NCBI RefSeq assembly: GCF_005239225.2
Contig: NC_133291.1
Location: forward strand, 1,860,001 to 1,924,000
Reading direction: 5' to 3'
Source: Populus alba
Taxonomy: Eukaryota > Streptophyta > Magnoliopsida > Malpighiales > Salicaceae
Length of the DNA stretch: 64,000 nt
Shown here piece after piece: positions 12,501-25,002 of this stretch (position 1 is the stretch's first letter; each line of letters opens with the position of its first letter). The notes beneath the pieces are model-generated. The model worked only from the letters and a program-made list of their open reading frames with translations. It had not been told where the DNA came from and made no database searches. Made by a program: the position numbers and the translations under genes.

Positions 12501-14106
12501 GGCACCCAATTCTGTATTGCTGAGACGACACTGAATCTGTCCTCTGCAAGTTCCGGTACATCAAAACAATAAATAGAACTTACGGCTCCTGAGGCTCCCA
12601 ACAGACAAAAGTAATTGCAAAGGATCCGCCGACAAACAAGGCAGTGAACAGGGTGACCTACATATGCTGGAGTGCAGGGTGCAGTATGCGATTTAATCAA
12701 TGTTTATGAGCCATGTCCATGCTCTGAAAACTTATCTGGAACATTGAGTCCACCAACAGAAATATTGTTATAGGAAATAAGCAAGAAGCTGGTTACAGTT
12801 CAAAGATGAGGACTAAATGCGAGGATGAAAGGCAGGAACCTTAATTCAAACAGGACTAGCATTCTAAAGGATTCACTTTCAAGCAGAAAGAGACAGCTTT
12901 AACTGCTTCAAACGAGTTGCAACATCGAGCATGATAAGCCAGAACTAACTTTCTATTCCTGGGAAACCACAGATACAATATCACCCAAAGTACATGCCAA
13001 AATTGAAGTTCGTGCATGCTGTCTATAACAAAGAGGTCAAGCATAAGGGATGCAGCACTTCTGATTATCAGTGTAGGGAAAGTCAAGTGTGGCAAAGAAA
13101 CACGATGACACAGAAGTCCTAAGAAAACTCCTCATATGCTATACTGCAGAACGACATTCATGGCACTAGGTAACCATCAAGATTCTCGGAGAAGGAAAGC
13201 ATAATGACATAAAATCCACACCAATAAACATCCAAGAAAGAACCACAGAGACGGGCTTCCAGCTTCTTCCCACATAACCTTCGTAATGTTCTGGTTCAAC
13301 TAACAAGGAAAAACCAGCTGATAGAGAATGCATGTGATCCTCAATAAAATTAAGCTCTTTGTGTTCATGAAATTTCAGTTAGACTCCCCAGTAAATCATC
13401 CACGAATCCAGGCAACAGCAACTGTCAAAGCCATTGAATCGCTCGACCAAACAATCATGTCCATTCCAACTTTTCCAACTGTCATATCATTCCTCAAAAA
13501 ACAACTCCTTTCCCCGATAGGAATTTTAAAAAAAACCTGTATTTTAACTTCAACAATCCACACATCCCGAGACCACTGCTGAGCCCTTGCTTGCAAAATT
13601 AAAATAAGGATCCGACCAAACTAATCTAATCAATCAAACAAATGTTACCGTGCTTCAGCAACCACTCTGGTGGGAAAATATCTCTAAAAACACAGCATCT
13701 CAAAGATCATAACCCAGGAAACAAAACAAAAATAATAATAATTAATACGATGGAAATATATAAATAATTCAGAAAACTACAATTATCATCCTTAAATTTA
13801 GCGAAACCAGAAACAAAAACTTGAATAAGTAATTCAACAATAAAAAATTTATTATTATTATTAATCATTTTTTACCTGTTCATAAGTTTTTATATATATT
13901 TAATTAATTATAAAATCCCAAAAATTCACGAACTTTCCTCTTTTATCTTATTTTCTCAGCAACCAAAAAGAAAATTAAGGGGGGCAAAACAGTACCTGAC
14001 ACTCGACGATTTTTCCAAATCGATCAAACGCATTTTCGAGCTGTCGTTCAGTGATGTCCCATGACAACCCTCCAACAAATATTCGATTCTCTTCCTTTCC
14101 AGACAT
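9600..14106 (-). CDS. RZ-1 type glycine-rich RNA-binding protein (RRM plus CCHC zinc knuckle), three exons
   Basis: Joining exons 14106-13996, 10629-10139 and 9837-9600 gives a continuous 279-residue protein, with a GT-AG intron at each junction. The RRM spans about residues 7-83 with RNP2 IFVGGL (9-14) and RNP1 RGFGFITF (48-55). A CCHC knuckle follows (C120, C123, H128, C133). The C-terminus is a long Gly/Arg/Asp/Tyr-rich tail of repeated DRY and DRF units. This is the order in plant RZ-1B/RZ-1C proteins, nuclear factors reported to bind SR proteins and act in splicing and transcription. Exon 1 ends in the middle of the RRM. The start ATG opens MSGKEENRIFVGG, normal for the family. The first intron is 3,366 bp. 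I cannot separate RZ-1B from RZ-1C. Confidence 0.93.
10630..13995 (-). other. Long first intron of the RZ-1 gene
   Basis: A 3,366-bp intron between the two halves of the RRM. Its donor reads CAG|GTACTG and its acceptor CTGCAG|GTG. Its base composition is less AT-extreme than the surrounding intergenic DNA and I recognise no transposon in it. It contains a run of ten or more G near 11,545 and a GA-rich tract near 12,330. Several short open frames exist but none resembles a protein. Confidence 0.75.
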
Positions 14107-14275
14107 TTCTTTCTCTCTATGTCAAATAAAAACGCAGTTTTCTGCATGAACACGATGCTGTTTTAAACAGAGATTGAAACGGCATTAAAACAAGAAAACT
14201 AGAGAAGAAATTTGTTACCTTTTTTTAGTGTCCCTGTTGGTGTAGAAACCCTAGAAATATCTGATTTTGTTTTTG
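14107..14275 (-). promoter_or_regulatory. Probable 5' leader of the RZ-1 gene, perhaps with a small intron
   Basis: Upstream of the ATG the minus strand carries a possible donor AAAG|GTAACA near 14,218 and a possible acceptor CATGCAG near 14,145, which would make a leader intron of about 70 bp. A run reading GGGTTTC near 14,250 is typical of plant gene starts. Speculative without transcript data. Confidence 0.3.
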
Positions 14276-16245
14276 TTGTCGTCGAGGGACTGTATTTGTA
14301 TCTTGCTTGAGATGGGCCGTGGATCATAAATATGTTGGGGCTTTATTTAATTGAGTAGGGCCTTTGAACATGGCCCATCTTGGCAGACAAAAGAATTATA
14401 AATGGTTCTACATTTTAATAAAAATAAATCAGATTTTATTTAAACTTATCCTGTCTTCGTCAGATTATAAAATAAATATGAGAATGTTTTCCTTTTTCTG
14501 ACGTTGTACTGGGAATTTGAATCTGTAACAATCAAATTCTTGTAGTTATATTTCTGAATCGTTAATCACCAAATGAAAGATACGTTTAGTATAATTATAA
14601 TTTTTAATTATAGTTTTTTATGTGATTGGAAATATCATAATTGTTACTTTTTAAATGTATTTTATTCAAAAATATATTAAAATAAAATTATTTATTTTTT
14701 AAAAAATATTTTTAATATTAACATATCAAAATAATCTAAAAACACGAAAAATATATTAATTTAAAATCAAAAAAATTTAAAAAAATTAATTTTTTTAAAA
14801 ATACATGTTATTTTCAGCTACCGTGGTTATGAGCGGAGACCTGTAGTTGAAAGAAAAAGTGATGGGCGACACGTGTTGTCAAGATGCTTTTACTTTATAT
14901 GAGATTTAATAAATAAATAAATTCTCATTTCATCACCTTTGATTTTTTCCTCTTAAAAAAGTTTTTTTCTCAAACCTTATCAAACACCTTTTGTTTTAAA
15001 GCATATTATGATACCTTTTGTTTTAAAGTATATTATTATAGAAATTATTTTTTTATTTATAATTATTTTAAAATAATATTTTTTATTAATTTTTAAAATT
15101 TATTTTAATATTAACATATTAAATCAATTTAAAAATACATAAAATAAGTAAATAACTCTCTAAAATAAAAATTGGAAAACATCGTTAAGAGATCGGGGAA
15201 TGGACTTGTTGGCTGATGTCATAATACTTTCGCGGTGAAAGTAGCGAAGTTTGACATCACGAGAAGAAAGAGAACATTAAAATAAACTTTGCAAACCGGG
15301 TCAACCTAAGATGGAACCGAAACAAATTTGATTGAACCGGTTGACCCAAAAGAAGTATAAAGAAGGAACAGTTACCTAAAGGCCGAATTCAAAGATATTG
15401 AGGTCAGATTTGAGACAGGAGACATGAAAAACTCCAGGAATCAGGATTAAATATTCAAAACACTGGCTACAATAGTCAACAAGCGATTGAACCAAAAAAC
15501 CAGAAGGCTGCGGAGACGTTTGATGGAGATGAAATTTCAACACAGAAGTACTTCGGACGGTGAGGAATTCAGCGGCATGGGAGGCCTCTACCATGACAAA
15601 ACATGTGCAAGAAAAGAGAACAACATGCTACTCCCATCATTAATTGTAGAAATTGAAGTAAATTGAGATGCATTTATAAACCCTTTGTTTTTCCTTGCCG
15701 CCCACCAAACACAAACTAAAGATTAGCATAATGACAATTGTATTTCGTGAGATGCAAGCAGCATGCCCTTGCTGGCCTCATTATGCAGGGAGACATTCTC
15801 GTCAACAACCAACGTTAGGATCATCAACAAGATTCCTAACATCACCCATTGATAACTGTCCTGAGAAAATGGCAATGTCGTGAAACCCATGCCATCAAGC
15901 GTCTTGTAATAAATATTTACACCTACCTTGATGAGTAAAGGTTCAAAAAACCTGAGATAGTAATGGTTGTGGTGAACTGGTAATCGTAGCTTATACAACA
16001 TCCTAGTGTGGTGGTAGCAATGGCTTTTATGAAAACAAAACCCAAAACAAGACGTCATAAAAAAGATAATAACCTTTTTGAAAGAAAAAATAAAGCACCT
16101 GCATTATGTTTATTGCATTTCGACACGGGGGAGATGAAAGACCTTCTTGATCTGTATTTAGATTGCGGTTAGCGCCTGGCTGTACTAGAGACTCAAAAGG
16201 ATAAGATAGATGGTGATGGCCCCTAAGTGAAGTTAGTATCTCAAT
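14276..16245. other. Intergenic sequence with an AT-rich repeat; no identified gene
   Basis: The interval 14,590-14,830 is a copy of the common AT-rich repeat and ends with TACCGTGGTTATGAGCGG. The interval 15,000-15,180 is another core fragment. At 15,376-15,594 (minus) and 15,723-16,058 (minus) there are open frames of 72 and 111 codons in more balanced sequence. I recognise neither, and part of this may be the 3' untranslated region of the ACR gene downstream of 16,246. Confidence 0.4.
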
Positions 16246-19200
16246 TTATTCCCAACCCATCAATACTTTTCTAACACCCTCCTCAATCTTGTTCCTCGAC
16301 ACAGGTAACCCATCACCTTCAAGTAGGATTCTGTACACTTCCCATTCCCGATCATGAATCACGTGCCTCCCTATCTCAACCTGATCAGAAAATAAAAGAT
16401 ACCATAAAGTGTGAGATAATCTTGGATAGCAATCATGTGTGATGTACGCACCCAAAGAGAGGAAAAAGAATGGTACCGAGAAGATGGGGGTGTTTAGATT
16501 CTTGAGAGCCAGAGTAATATCGTGGAAGACAAGTGGCCGCCCCCTGCCAGACAACTCAACAGGGTTTGCAACAAGCAGCTCAGTATCAGGGCCCCGACTA
16601 ACCACAGCCAGTCGAAGAGGACGCAGAAGCTCCATTCTCAAACGAGAACACAATGCATTTTGTTTGTTGGGATCAACTATCTTCTTGCCATCTGCTTGCA
16701 TTAAGAACAAGTCCACTTCACAGTTTCCTTTTCTACTGGCAAAGAAGCGTCCATAGGAAATCTGAGATAAATCCATGTTTCACAAGAAATATTATTGGTA
16801 ACCAATGGGAGAATCACCTAGAAAGAGAAGCCATTAGGGAACTTCCATTACTCAATGAAACCCAGAACCTTTTTCTAAAAGTTCCACAACAGGTCCCGTG
16901 AACAAAACCATGATGATTTTCTCGTTTAAATAAAGGCTACAATCATGTGTCCTTTAGAATACAGGGCAGTTTTTGCAACATATTATGGGTTTCCTTCATC
17001 AACATTTCCGCAACTCAGCCTACAGGTTATTCCCCTAGAAAGGTCAAAGATACCAAGACTACCTAGGTATAGATGGTTCATGGTTTGAATTACTTACCTG
17101 GATATTATAATCCTTTAGGGTTCTTGTTATGTCATAAATGAGACCCTTGTGATCCTTGCAGAGAATTTTAACAAGTGTGTGTGAGGGACTGAAGGCATTG
17201 TCCACTGTAACAGAGACAGGATTGTGGGCAAGAAAGCCACTTCGGTGATCATTGGGAAGCTCTAAACTAAACATGTCTTCTGTGATTGCAGAAGGAAGAA
17301 ATGGTGAACCTTGAGAACAGGCAGTAAATTCTGGCCCAGCTAATTCAATCTCGCAATTAATCAAGGCCTTCCCTAACACATTCTTCAGATAATGAATTGT
17401 TTCCTCCTGTCTCATTTTTGTGCGAAGAAGCTCCCTAATAACAAATGATCAAATTCCATTGATTAGCAAAAGAAAAGAAAGACAACCTTCAGACTCTCTC
17501 TCTCTTTCTCCAAACACACACATATAGACAAATCCACTCTTTATAAGTACACATCCAGAGTGAGTAACATTTTTGCAGCCAAGACATTTTCTGGACTTTC
17601 AGAAGCTATAACAGTTATATGAAAAAAAATGAAAATGATGATAATATGAGGAACAAGGCTCTTTTTTCTAGACAATAGCTAGCATAAAGGATTAGTTAAA
17701 CATGACTTGATCAAGATACTACAAGTGGAAGAGCAAGATAACTCAACAAATGGATTTATCCAGCATATTGAACTAAAACATTTAACTCTGAAATGATTGG
17801 ACATGGATGCTAGTATCATGGCAATTTAAAACAGGCACGGATATTTTAAAGTTCAAAGAAAAATGCAGGTCAAGCCACGTACCAGGCACAAGCATGTAGC
17901 ATTCAATTGGATTACTTAACCACCATAAGTTATTCTAAAAACTCGCCAGATAAAAGTAAAACTTGTATATTTATCAAAATTGACAAATTTGAGGTTATTG
18001 TCACAAAATGACAACAATTCTGTCTTTGTAGATGCTTAACCCATCACTGGCATATCCAATAGATGCCATTGGTCATTGGTCATCTCTTATATGTCTTCAA
18101 ACTTGCGATTCAAATGCAAAACATATGCCATTTGCTACTGATTGAAACCAGAGAAGCCAGGGCATGACTGGTTGCTGGGATGGAAGGATGAAATAAATGT
18201 GAAATCTCACAATGTGGTTTTCAACTTTTCATATTGCAATTAGCCTTGTTTTTCCTTTGGTAAAGCAACCATAGGAGCATATAATTAAAAATAATAAACT
18301 ATTAAAAGCAGAAATGGAAGAAGAGAAACAGAAAGACATAAGCATAGTTGATTGACGTTTCCAAGAATGACCAACCTAGTATCAGTGATGTAAAAGAGGT
18401 CCATCACTCTCCCATCCGGAGCAGTGGACACCTTCACTCTTTCTATTGTCAGCTCCAGCTCACATAGAACCTCAGTTACATCTAAAAAGATAGAAGACTA
18501 ATTAGCAAAGAATATTTAAAAGATAATGTTCTACATGCTGTGATCCTATATTAAAACATATATATTGGACAAGAATGATCATTTATGGTAAGCAGGCACT
18601 CATTTTGAGAACTAATATACCCCGTATCACAAGACTTCCATCTCCCAAGTTTCCAAAACATTCCAACAGGAAGCAAGCCCATATGGACAGAACCAATTTT
18701 AAAAGCTGGCATGATGTCCCCAGAAATGAAATGTTGGATTACCGTGTAAGAGGCCTTCATAGTCATAAGAGCACCAGAACTTCAACAGAAACACATCTGG
18801 CGGCCTTGGCTGTTGGTTCTCAGGCTTGTAGAAGTCAATCTCAGAAGTTGAAAAATATGATGGACACACCTCTAATAGCCTCTGCTTCAATAAATTCCAC
18901 CTTGTGCTTGGCTTCCCCACCACCCAAAAGACTATATAGCACCATTTCCCATCCGTTTGTCCATCTTCACCATGCAAAATCAATTCAAAACTAATCAACT
19001 ATAGTTTCAGAGAAACTAAGTGTACCATAATAAAACTCGAGGAGCAGTCTCATATTCCATGAACTATTTATCAAACAATGTTTCATAAAAAAACCTAACT
19101 CAAACAATGATATGAAATTGGAAAAATAGCAGGGAAAAAATAGTTAGATGCATGCACAATTTATCATGATTGTCTTGGTTATCCAAAAAAACACGTACAA

Positions 19201-19756
19201 CCTAAATCATGATAAAAAATAAAATGTACACACTATGTTTCAGCACGAAAAAAATTGTAAGATTTAACTATCTAATTTCTCAACTGTAAATCCCAACAAC
19301 CTCCTTCGACGCAGAGATAACGGAAAGGTGCAAACAAAAAAAATACCATTTCCCTTTTATTCTCTTCTCCTTCAAATAATGGATCAAAACCCAAATTAAT
19401 CATTCAGATAAAAGCAAATTTACAAAACCAAAGCAACCACGATGATCTTAGATCCCAACAGTAAAAGAAATCCCACAAAGGAAAAAAAAGCAGACACTCG
19501 GTAATCCTTCTGCTACAAATCACAGAGGCCCAACTAGAGTAACTCAAAATTAACAAATCCAAAAACATCACTAGGTAAAAAAAAAAAAAAAAAAAGGCTT
19601 ACCTCCTTTACAAATGCTTAATCCAAAAAGCAAGATAACCCTGCACAAATCACAGCCAAGTCCAGCTTTATCAGGACAATTCACAGTAATCACAGTTGAT
19701 TCTCCAGGCTTCTCTCCTTTACTTATCACTACAACATCCTCTTGCAATATCCCCAT
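16246..19756 (-). CDS. ACT domain-containing protein of the ACR9/ACR10 group, six exons
   Basis: Exons 19756-19603, 18964-18743, 18481-18376, 17434-17098, 16761-16477 and 16380-16246 join in frame to a 412-residue protein, and every intron is GT-AG. The start MGILQEDVVVISKGEKPGES and the following TVNCPDKAGLGCDLCR are characteristic of the ACR9/ACR10 branch of plant ACT-repeat proteins. Four ACT-like units are visible at about residues 20-95, 108-165, 235-300 and 320-395. ACT domains bind amino acids. Plant ACR proteins are proposed sensors related to bacterial GlnD but lack its enzymatic domains, so a regulatory role is inferred. The last intron (16381-16476) is 96 bp, a multiple of three, and has no stop in frame. 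A CT-rich tract lies about 50 bp upstream of the ATG. I cannot decide between ACR9 and ACR10. Confidence 0.92.
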
Positions 19757-19806
19757 TCTCACCACTTTTCTCTCTCTTCTCCCTCTCCCAGCACACCCTC
19801 TTTTAA

Positions 19807-19822
19807 CTCTCTCTCTCTCTCT
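19807..19822. repeat. CT microsatellite in the ACR 5' leader region
   Basis: Eight CT dinucleotides lie about 50-65 bp upstream of the ACR start codon, reading as GA repeats on the gene strand. Such tracts are common in plant 5' untranslated regions. Confidence 0.7.
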
Positions 19823-19879
19823 GTTACCTCCAAAAGGGAGAACAAACAAATGCAAATTTAACAAGGTTATGTTTGGCAC

Positions 19880-22060
19880 TGTGCTTTGAAAAAAAAATGT
19901 ATGTGTTTTTTTATTATTTTAATGTACTAATATTCATTTTCAGCTCTTATAGTGTAGGTTTTTCAATAGTTACTCTATCATTCCAGCAAAGATTTATTGT
20001 GAAGCTGAAACATAAAATAAATAGAGAAATTAGAAAAAATATTGTTTTCAAAGCAGGGTTCTCGATGGTTATAAAATGACATGATCGGCACGTCGAGATT
20101 TTCTTAGAAACTATACAGTTAGTGCTGAGAATCTTATTCCAGAGGAGTCGGAGAGTGGGATTTGTTTTTTATTTTCCCACGCTATCCGTTAGATGGGGCT
20201 TGGAAATGCTTAGGTGGAACTGCATACGTGGATGATGGACATTGGTTGGGTGGTAAGAGGTGTGGACTCGACGAGGACGTTAGGTTTGTTACGATTGTAG
20301 CAGAGAGAGTCGCGAGTGACGTGTAGGGGTTCGAGAAGCCGTGACTGTTGGTAATTAACTAGTTTATGTAGGTAGAGTTCACTTAAAAAAATCTCTTAGA
20401 TGATTAAAAAAGGAATATTTTATTATTTTTAGGGAGCTTAAAATGGAAATGTAAGTATATTTTAATAAACAAATCTAGATTTGAGCATTAGTATTTCTAG
20501 TGTGATTGATAGGTGAATTCGCTCTTCAATTCAAATCATGTTGATAAGGGAAAGCAAATTACTTTAGGAATAAGTAAAATCATCCTAATATTAGATTCAA
20601 GGTTCCTACCGCAATATCAGATGATTGTAACATCGAAGGTATTTCATCCAAGTGCAAATAATTTTTGTTTTACACTTTGATCCTTATAGTTTTAAGAGTT
20701 TACATTTCAATCATGATATTTTATTTATGTTATATTCCAGTCTATGACAGTTAAGATAGAGAGAGAGAGATGCGAAAGAGGAAGCAATTCCTTCAAAAAA
20801 AAAAAAAAAAAACATTTTTCAAATAAACAACCTTTGTTTATATCATGTTTGAAATATCATGATGAAATGTGACATTTCGGTCTATGAAAGTTAAAATATT
20901 CATGTATGTGCTGTATACACACGTCATATGTGCTCAACCATTTAGAGTATATTTGTTATTTAGGAATTAAATTTTTTCAAAGTGTTTTTTTTTTTTAGAA
21001 ACATATCATAATTTTATTTTTATTTTTTAAAATTTATTTTTAATATTAGCATCGAAATAATATGAAAACACAAAACAAAATTAATTTGAAGCAAATAAAA
21101 ATATTTTTTTTTTCAAAAATACTTTTGAAACACAAAAACAAACGGGTTCTTAAAGCCAGTTTGGTAATGTAGTAACTATTATTTTTTAAAATACTTTTCG
21201 CTTTGAATTAGATAAAAATAATAATTTTTTTTATTAAAAAACACTATTTATGTTATATTCCTTATAATGTTTTTATTTTATTAAAAAAAAACATTTTTAA
21301 AAACCACATAAAACTATAATGTCGAGCCCATTTTAAATAGAATTATTGTTAGATCTTCTTCATTTTGCATATTAATTCCCATATAAATCAATTCAAGAAA
21401 ATTTTGAAATCATTAAAGGAAAATAAATTAGTTGTTAGTGTATTGGACGCTCCTCTTCTATGTATTATTTATGACATTATTGTCGAAAATACTTTATTTG
21501 AAGATGGTGATGATACAAATATATTTTATGCTTTTAATTCAACTCAAAAAATTTTTATATTTGAAAAAAAAAATTGTTATTAACCCGCTGCGAAACGCGG
21601 GACAATATACTATTTATTATATTATCATGTAATGATTATTTTTTAAAATATGTTTTTTGAAAAAATTATATCGAGATACTATTTTTTAAAAAACATTGAT
21701 TTTCTATATCATTATATCAAAATAATACACAAAAATAAAAAAAAAATATTAATTTGAATTACAGAAAAAAAAAATCAATTTTTTTTTTAAATCATTTTGA
21801 AAGACAAAAAAAAACATATTTTGATAAGAAAATTCAACCTGCTCTCTAATAAAAAAAATTATTATCACCAAAAATTTGTACAATACAAAAAACATTTCAT
21901 CAATTTATTTTCTTTTTATCACAGGAAAAGAAAAATTAAATAAAAAAAGGAAAAAATATTAAAAAGGAAAAAACATTAAAATTGGAAATATACAAATCCA
22001 ATTTTATTTAATGCGTATTATATTACCCGAAAATTATGTAATTGATTTTTTTACAAGCGA
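19880..22060. other. AT-rich intergenic sequence with repeat fragments
   Basis: Repeated fragments of the common AT-rich element are visible at about 20,930-21,150, 21,160-21,340 and 21,600-21,830. A GA tract sits near 20,760. I see no gene. Confidence 0.45.
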
Positions 22061-22062
22061 GG

Positions 22063-22071
22063 TTATATATA
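22063..22071 (+). promoter_or_regulatory. TATA-like box of the isopentenyltransferase gene
   Basis: TTATATATA lies 63-71 bp upstream of the proposed ATG at 22134, which would leave a leader of about 35-40 nt. This spacing supports the upstream first exon. Confidence 0.5.
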
Positions 22072-22133
22072 CACGCACAGACACGCCTAATCTCTTCTGC
22101 CTTGCGCCTGCTCTTCAACTCCTTAAGCGAATC

Positions 22134-23611
22134 ATGGAAATAATTCCTCTGCAACCAAAGCTTAGCTCGTACGTGACAACTATGTCAATGGCTGCCTCTC
22201 TTCCCATAAGAATGGAGCGGGGAATGAGATTACAGTTTCAATGTCACTGCAGCAGGTACTAAGACGTTTCAAAAATATTTTTTAAAAACTTTAAATTTTA
22301 TTTATTTTTATTTTTAATTAATTTTTTTTATGTTTTTAGATTATTTTGATATTCTATGTTAAAAATAATTTTTAATTTTTTTATAAACATTTTCTTCAAG
22401 TGTTTTAATCTTCTTTTGATAGGTTTAACCTATTTTTTAATATGAAAAAACACAGATTAATTTTTTTTATATTTTTTATTTTTATAATTTTAATGTTAAA
22501 AATTAAAAAGAATATTTCGAAGTTTGAAGTATTTTTAATTAAAAAATATTTTTATAAAATAATTTCAATAAATCTCAAAAAGTTAAATAGATTTTTTTTA
22601 TTTGATTTTCTTTTCATGAAAAAAAAATGAATTGGAACATAATTTTGATTTTTTTTTATTAATTTTCAATTTGGATTTTTTTTTTTTTTTGTCTCTAGGC
22701 ACCGCAACAAACAAATAATTAGTCCACTCTCCGCGAATGATGGCAGTACAAAGCAAAAAGCTTTGTTCGTAATGGGAACAACTGCCACTGGAAAATCAAA
22801 ACTCTCCATCGATTTAGCCACTCATTTTCAAGGTGAGATCATCAACTCGGACAAAATTCAGGTTTACAAGGGCCTTGACATATTGACGAACAAAGTTTCG
22901 GAAAATGAAAGCCGAGGTGTGCCTCACCACTTGCTCGGATTTGTGGAACCTGGGGAAGAGTTTACCACACAAGATTTTTGCAGCCATGTACATATGGCCA
23001 TGAGACATATTACAGGGAACGGAAACTTCCCCATTATTGCCGGCGGCTCAAACAGATACATCGAAGCACTTGTCGAGGATCCACTGTTCAAGGATAACTT
23101 CGATACTTGTTTTCTATGGGTGGATGTTGCCTTGCCAATTTTATTTGTTCGCGCAGCAAAGAGGGTTGATAAGATGCTCGATGCTGGTCTTGTCGATGAG
23201 GTCCGAGGCATGTTTATTCCAGGGATAGATCACAATAGCGGGATTTGGCGGGCTATCGGGATTCCAGAGCTGGAACCGTATTTCCGAGCTGAAATGGAGA
23301 TGGCCGATGAGGTGACCGGAAAAATGTTACTTGACACTGGTATCAAGGAAATAAAAGAAAATACCAAGAAGCTAATCAATAAACAACTGAGGAAAATCAA
23401 ATATTTGGCGAATGAGAAAGGATGGAAACTACATCGGATTGATGCTACTTGTGTGTACGAGAGAAGTGGAAAGGTAGACGAAGATGTTTGGGACAACAAG
23501 GTTTTGGGACGTAGCCTGGAGATACTCGCTGATTTTCTCCAGGAAGACGGGAAATCAGAAGAAGTGAAAGCTACAGTTTCTAGATCCAAGGAGCTGCATC
23601 TAATCCATTGA
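22134..23611 (+). CDS. IPT: Adenylate isopentenyltransferase (cytokinin biosynthesis), two exons
   Basis: Transfers an isopentenyl group from DMAPP to ATP/ADP, the first step of cytokinin synthesis; most plant members are plastidial. Exon 2 (22699-23611) carries the whole enzyme core: P-loop GTTATGKS (residues 67-74), NSDKIQVYKGLDI (90-102), VPHHLLG, the IIAGGSN motif and CFLWVDV. It contains no ATG in frame before the P-loop region, only one at the methionine just ahead of it. A first exon at 22134-22255 (MEIIPLQPKLSS...) joins in frame through AGCAG|GTACT and TCTCTAG|GC to give 344 residues, close to the family's usual 330-350, with a plausible transit region. The intron is 443 bp. The sequence is closest in my reading to the IPT3/IPT5 group. 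Core confidence is high; exon 1 is moderate. Confidence 0.85.
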
Positions 23612-24419
23612 CATATTTATTTAATGTTTAGGGGGATATATCATCAGATATACCGCTTAGTTCAATTTTCAATCGCATCTTTACTTCTCAACACATCAAA
23701 ATAAATAAATGAATAGAATTTCTTCCGTAGTTCTCAAGGACCGCTCTGTGGCTAGCTTTAGAGAATTTCATGTTCTTGTCTTGGCTGTCAATGTTCACAG
23801 CAGGGACACTCTAAAATATATAATTGATGTGAGAAAAACCATGCTCATTGTCTTCGTCGTGTTTATTCCCTATGGTAACTGGGTCTGATTTACTCAGAAA
23901 AAAAGAAAAATTAAAGACCAGATCTTTAGGGTTTTTTTTTTTTTTTTTTTTTTTACGAAGCCTGCCTCATGATCCTGTCTTTTTCACTGTACATAATTTG
24001 CCTGTTTTATAGGAAATATAATACTTCTTTACTACAGCTTAATTCAAGCAGTAAATATCCTTGGCTATTAATAAGATAAAATATATTTCTCGTCCAATGA
24101 TCTAATTAATCGGGCTTTAAGTGTTTTATGCTTTGTATATGACTCTGTTGATAATTTGGATTCTGGATGATTCTTTAATTGAAGAAAATGTTTGAATTTG
24201 GCAACAAAATATGGAAATAAGGAAGAGTCAAAATGGGTGTGTGGGGAAAAAAAGGAAGGAGATCTTTTTGTTCTGATCATTAGACAGGCATCACAACACC
24301 AATAACTTCAGACACGACATCACCTCAAATTGGAGAAGTTTTGTCATCAAAATCAAGGCCGGAAAGCTCTAATATAATATCGACTGATTTCCTTGAGATT
24401 TTGGTGCAACGTGACGATT
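23612..24419. other. Intergenic sequence, no gene seen
   Basis: Downstream flank of the isopentenyltransferase gene. It includes a long T run near 23,935-23,955 and no recognisable coding similarity. Confidence 0.45.
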
Positions 24420-25002
24420 AGACGGAAAGACTTCCTGTGATGATGGTTGCGGTGGAGGGTTCATGACCAATGCCTACAGGTGTTTGATCGAGGCAGGGGG
24501 GTTACAAGAGGAGAGTACATGCCCTTAAACAGGGAAACGTGAGGATCATGCAAGTTTGATCCTGGGAAAATAGCTGCAAGTTGCGGCAACTTTAGTTCAC
24601 CATGGACTTCTTGCAAGTAAGCTGACCTTCTCTGAAGAGTAGAATAAATGGATTCATAGAAGACTGCTGTCAATGGTTTCAACTTCCATTACACTATATC
24701 AGCAACTAGCATTCGTTGTTTAATATGTCGTGGTCAATGATATTGTAAAGATTTTATCTGGGAAAATGCAGCTGGATTGAATGCAATATTAATGCGAACT
24801 TGTATTAGAGAGGTCTTAATTGTTGGGAATGGAGCAAGAGGTTGCTCCATTCTTGATTAGGTCTGGCTCCAAGCCGTACTGCATCATCAAGAACTCATGG
24901 GGCGAGCAATGGGGAGAGAAGGGACATTACCTTCTTTGCAGGGGCCATGGCGTGTGTGGCATGAACAAGATGGTCTCTGCAGTGGTAACCAAAGTTGCCT
25001 AA
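24420..25002 (+). pseudogene. Papain-like cysteine protease pseudogene (RD19 type)
   Basis: Pieces of a C1A protease appear in the expected order but in different frames. They are SCDDGCGGGFMTNAY and EAGGLQEES (24,433-24,520), KFDPGKIAA after a frame change near 24,550, GLNAILMRTCI and [10 protein letters not shown] near 24,775-24,840, and finally [18 protein letters not shown] and [16 protein letters not shown] up to the stop at 25,002. Lesions include an in-frame stop where PYTG is expected, at least two frameshifts, and a deletion that removes the segment with the catalytic His just before the VGYG-like motif. The conserved Trp before IIKNSWG is now Cys. The catalytic Cys region is not found upstream. 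The last 60 codons remain open, but this is a relic and not a working protease. Confidence 0.85.

Noticed and set aside
15376..15594. Minus-strand 72-codon frame starting MVEASHAAEFL
   Set aside because: No recognisable domain, no clear neighbours or exons; a donor-like GT follows its stop but no gene model could be built.
15723..16058. Minus-strand 111-codon frame
   Set aside because: Not recognised; it may be untranslated sequence downstream of the ACR gene.
18575..18994. Plus-strand 139-codon frame
   Set aside because: Antisense shadow of ACR exon 2, whose minus-strand reading matches the family.
23230..23589. Minus-strand 119-codon frame
   Set aside because: Antisense shadow of the isopentenyltransferase core.
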